A stretch of DNA of 64,000 bases from Leptolyngbya sp. SIO1E4 (GTDB lineage: Bacteria > Cyanobacteriota > Cyanobacteriia > Phormidesmidales > Phormidesmidaceae). Positions 61,614 to 64,000 of the stretch are shown piece by piece (position 1 is the first letter of the stretch; each line of letters opens with the position of its first letter). The position numbers and the translations under genes were made by a program. The notes below the pieces were generated by a model. It was not told where the DNA came from, ran no database searches, and saw nothing but the letters and a program-made list of their open reading frames with translations. Location of the stretch: the NCBI GenBank assembly GCA_010672825.2, contig JAAHFU020000003.1:310001-374000 (forward strand), in the 5' to 3' direction.

Positions 61614-62501
61614 TTGAGTGAGTCTGAGACATTGCATTCACAGTTGCTGATTGGTAGTTTCATCGAGTCTCCTGACTTGGCAAGCGCTTTGGAGACGCAC
61701 CTAGAGGTGCAAAACTACCAGATTCATCGAGGTAAATCCCAAGAATCCTTCTTGCAGTGGGTTGGGCAAAACCGTCACCGGGTTGATTGCCTTGTACTCG
61801 AACCGGTTGCTAGTTTGTCAGCATTGCTGGAGAGCCTTCAGCTCCGGGATATTTTGCTGCCTGCTGTCGTCGTTGAAACCGGTCAACGCTCAGAGCAAGC
61901 GGAGGCGCTGGCCGTTAGCTGCGATACCGCCGGCATTTATCACACGGCAGTCGCGTGTCTGCCTGCAGCAGATGTGTCCCAGGTAGAGCGTTACATTCAT
62001 CAAGCCATCAGCCAATTCCTGAAGTTGCCTTACAATCATTCCCCAGATGCTGCCGAAGTTCCCTCCCTGGAAGACACTCGGCACTTTCTGTTAAGCCTGC
62101 AACAGCAACGGCTCTCGGAGAAGCTACGGGAGCGTTTAGGATATCTAGGGATTTATTACAAACGAAATCCAGATAACTTTATTCGGAATCTTCCCCCCCA
62201 TGAACGGGCTCAAGTATTTGAAAAGCTTCGGACGGATTATCGCGCCATCATCCTGGGTTATTTTGCCAAAGACAGCGCCATCAACCCCAAGATTGATGAA
62301 TTTGTCAATACCGCCTTCTTTTTAGACATGTCTGTGTCACAAATCGTTGAGGTGCACATGGAGCTGATGGACAACTTCTCAAAGCAACTTAAATTAGAAG
62401 GCCGCAGTGAAGAAATTTTGCTGGACTATCGCCTCACGCTAATCGATGTCATTGCCCACTTGTGTGAAATGTATCGCCGCTCAATTCCTCGTGATATTTA
62501 G
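61614..62501 (+). CDS. kaiA: Circadian clock protein KaiA
   Basis: Stimulates KaiC autophosphorylation by binding its C-terminal tail. 295 aa: N-terminal pseudo-receiver domain (about 1-135) followed by the four-helix C-terminal dimer/KaiC-binding domain (YLGIYYKRNPDNFIRN, AFFLDMSVSQIVEVHMELMD, LIDVIAHLCEMYRR). Start is TTG at 61614; an in-frame TGA just upstream (61605) excludes earlier starts. Length and both domains are typical of the long KaiA form. 82 bp before kaiB. Confidence 0.96.
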   Translation: MSESETLHSQLLIGSFIESPDLASALETHLEVQNYQIHRGKSQESFLQWVGQNRHRVDCLVLEPVASLSALLESLQLRDILLPAVVVETGQRSEQAEALAVSCDTAGIYHTAVACLPAADVSQVERYIHQAISQFLKLPYNHSPDAAEVPSLEDTRHFLLSLQQQRLSEKLRERLGYLGIYYKRNPDNFIRNLPPHERAQVFEKLRTDYRAIILGYFAKDSAINPKIDEFVNTAFFLDMSVSQIVEVHMELMDNFSKQLKLEGRSEEILLDYRLTLIDVIAHLCEMYRRSIPRDI

Positions 62502-62583
62502 TCGTGACTTACATTCCTACCCAACGGCCTGCGGTAAGCTACAACATTGTTGTCTCCCGACGTCTCCCTGTGATGAGTAAGCC

Positions 62584-62898
62584 ATGAGTGCCCTGAAGAA
62601 AACCTACATTTTAAAGCTCTATGTTGCAGGCAACACGCCAAATTCAGTGCGTGCTCTGAAAACCCTCAACCAAATCTTGGAACAGGAGTTTCAAGGCGTT
62701 TACGCACTCAAGGTGATTGATGTGCTCAAAAATCCCCAGCTTGCGGAGGAAGACAAAATTCTGGCAACGCCAACTTTAGCTAAAATTTTGCCGCCACCTG
62801 TGCGTAAAATTATTGGGGATTTGTCTGATCGGGAGCGCGTGTTGATTGGCTTAGATTTGCTCTATGAAGAACTCCGAGAGGATGAACTCTACAGCTAA
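62584..62898 (+). CDS. kaiB: Circadian clock protein KaiB
   Basis: 104-aa thioredoxin-like fold-switching protein that binds phosphorylated KaiC and sequesters KaiA. The sequence [20 protein letters not shown] and [20 protein letters not shown] is the family core. 140 bp before kaiC, same strand. Kai order A-B-C as usual. Confidence 0.98.
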   Translation: MSALKKTYILKLYVAGNTPNSVRALKTLNQILEQEFQGVYALKVIDVLKNPQLAEEDKILATPTLAKILPPPVRKIIGDLSDRERVLIGLDLLYEELREDELYS

Positions 62899-63038
62899 CT
62901 TACCTGAGGAGCAAAAAACCACCCAAAGAATGCTGCAATAGGGATTATCGATTGGGACGCGATCGCGCTACCCTGGAAGGCTGAACTCGGTGACTCACGC
63001 TGCCCCAGCCTTTTTAATAAAACCGTCGTCAAACTTTT

Positions 63039-64000
63039 ATGAATCAACCCTCCCAAAACGATTCTTACTCCATCCCCCGCGCCCATGGTATTGCCAAAAT
63101 CCGCACCCTCATTGAAGGGTTCGACGATATCAGCCATGGGGGGTTACCCGTGGGGCGCACAACCCTCGTGAGTGGCACCTCAGGCACGGGTAAAACCCTG
63201 ATGGCGGTTCAGTTTCTCTATCTGGGGATGCTTCATTTTGAGGAGCCGGGGGTGTTTGTCACATTTGAGGAATCTCCGGCAGATATTGTTAAAAATGCTC
63301 TGAGTTTCGGCTGGGATTTACAGAAGTTTATCGATGAAGGCAAGCTATTTATATTAGACGCTTCCCCGGATCCAGAAGGGCAAGATGTCGTCGGGAATTT
63401 TGATCTGTCAGCCTTAATTGAGCGGATTCAATACGCAATTCGCAAATACAAGGCTCAACGAGTTTCCATTGACTCGGTGACGGCCGTCTTCCAGCAATAT
63501 GATGCAGCGTCTGTCGTACGGCGAGAAATTTTCCGACTGGCTGCTCGCCTCAAGCAGATGGGGGTCACAACCATCATGACCACAGAGCGGGTCGATGAGT
63601 ACGGTCCGGTTGCCCGCTATGGGGTAGAAGAATTCGTTTCAGACAACGTTGTCATTGTCAGAAATGTCCTCGAAGGAGAACGCCGTCGCCGCACGGTTGA
63701 AATTCTAAAATTGCGAGGGACGACTCATATGAAGGGGGAATACCCTTTCACCATTGTCGACGAAGGCATTAATATCTTCCCCTTGGGTGCGATGCGCTTA
63801 ACGCAGCGATCGTCTAGCGTGCGCGTTTCTTCTGGCGTTAAAACTTTGGATGAGATGTGTGGGGGTGGGTTCTTCCGAGATTCCATCATCCTGGCGACAG
63901 GCGCAACTGGAACCGGCAAAACCCTCCTGGTTAGCAAGTTTCTAGAAAACGGTTGTGCCAACGGCGAACGGGCCATCTTATTTGCCTATGAAGAATCGCG
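63039..64000 (+). CDS. kaiC: Circadian clock ATPase/kinase KaiC (3' end outside window)
   Basis: Double-domain RecA-like ATPase, core oscillator. Visible are 320 codons from ATG 63039 to the window edge: the whole CI domain (Walker A GTSGTGKT at 46-53, catalytic Glu77-Glu78 in TFEES) and the start of CII (Walker A GATGTGKT, Lys294). Residue numbers agree with the Synechococcus elongatus protein. The phosphorylation sites (Ser431/Thr432) and KaiA-binding tail are beyond the window. The open frame runs off the end, which is why the gene shows no stop here. Confidence 0.97.
   Translation, partial: MNQPSQNDSYSIPRAHGIAKIRTLIEGFDDISHGGLPVGRTTLVSGTSGTGKTLMAVQFLYLGMLHFEEPGVFVTFEESPADIVKNALSFGWDLQKFIDEGKLFILDASPDPEGQDVVGNFDLSALIERIQYAIRKYKAQRVSIDSVTAVFQQYDAASVVRREIFRLAARLKQMGVTTIMTTERVDEYGPVARYGVEEFVSDNVVIVRNVLEGERRRRTVEILKLRGTTHMKGEYPFTIVDEGINIFPLGAMRLTQRSSSVRVSSGVKTLDEMCGGGFFRDSIILATGATGTGKTLLVSKFLENGCANGERAILFAYEES

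Noticed and set aside
1-64000. tRNA, rRNA or known riboswitch
   Set aside because: Read for T-arm GTTCGANNC patterns and long conserved rRNA blocks on both strands; none seen. A covariance search would be decisive.

Overview
The window is chromosomal DNA from a cyanobacterium, probably a filamentous one. The evidence is a complete kaiA-kaiB pair with the start of kaiC at the right edge, a CmpR-type LysR regulator, a hormogonium-polysaccharide (HpsE-like) glycosyltransferase, a PEP-CTERM protein, and frequent HIP1-type GCGATCGC octamers. No rRNA, tRNA, CRISPR array or intact insertion sequence was seen. The Leptolyngbya-like impression is inference only.

Layout. 1-24.9 kb is mostly core genome: a cmpR-like regulator (5' end missing), a 53-aa antisense-strand gene not previously in view, accC, an alpha/beta hydrolase, trmFO, a GAF-GAF-GGDEF diguanylate cyclase, an SDR, a CPBP protease, a membrane Ser/Thr kinase, cysH, a glutaredoxin-like protein, murE, an ExbB/ExbD pair, a DEDDh exonuclease, an NCS1 permease, an HpsE-like glycosyltransferase, uvrB and an exported amidase. 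25.5-26.9 kb is a compact operon of protoglobin, Roadblock/LC7 protein and a small hydrophobic protein. 28.2-37.2 kb is a sulfur-flavoured block: YeiH-type and TauE-type exporters, Mrp ATPase, HEAT-repeat protein, an AprB-like ferredoxin and AprA-like flavoprotein, and a divergent LysR regulator fused to a periplasmic-binding-protein domain. 37.9-44.3 kb is accessory: ankyrin protein, GFA protein bracketed by attC-like sites, TehB-like methyltransferase, and a large LRR-ROCO GTPase whose LRR is made of 15 near-identical 66-bp units. 44.7-54.9 kb holds a Tat-exported amine oxidase, an orphan TRAP binding protein with a broken LysR regulator, an ICMT-like protein, an adenylate-kinase/thioredoxin fusion, and a three-gene membrane cluster. 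54.9-58.6 kb is an ABC importer (ATPase, permease, binding lipoprotein with a NosL-like tail). 59.2-64 kb is a degenerate histidine kinase divergent from kaiABC.

Best candidate for an undescribed system: the LysR regulator at 35.2-37.2 kb carries, as a cytosolic sensor, a domain clearly homologous to the ABC binding protein encoded 20 kb away (57.1-58.6 kb). The regulator is divergent from the AprA/AprB-like redox pair, followed by HEAT, Mrp and two anion exporters. Together they look like a sense-import-redox-export module for a small, probably sulfur-containing compound; the substrate is not known from sequence.

The spaces between genes are populated by three short dispersed repeat families (called A, B and C here), most copies with TATAGC/GCTATA ends, about nine, three and two copies in 64 kb. 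They sit in the intercistronic gaps of the ABC operon and of the AprA/AprB-like pair, and behave like MITE-type elements.
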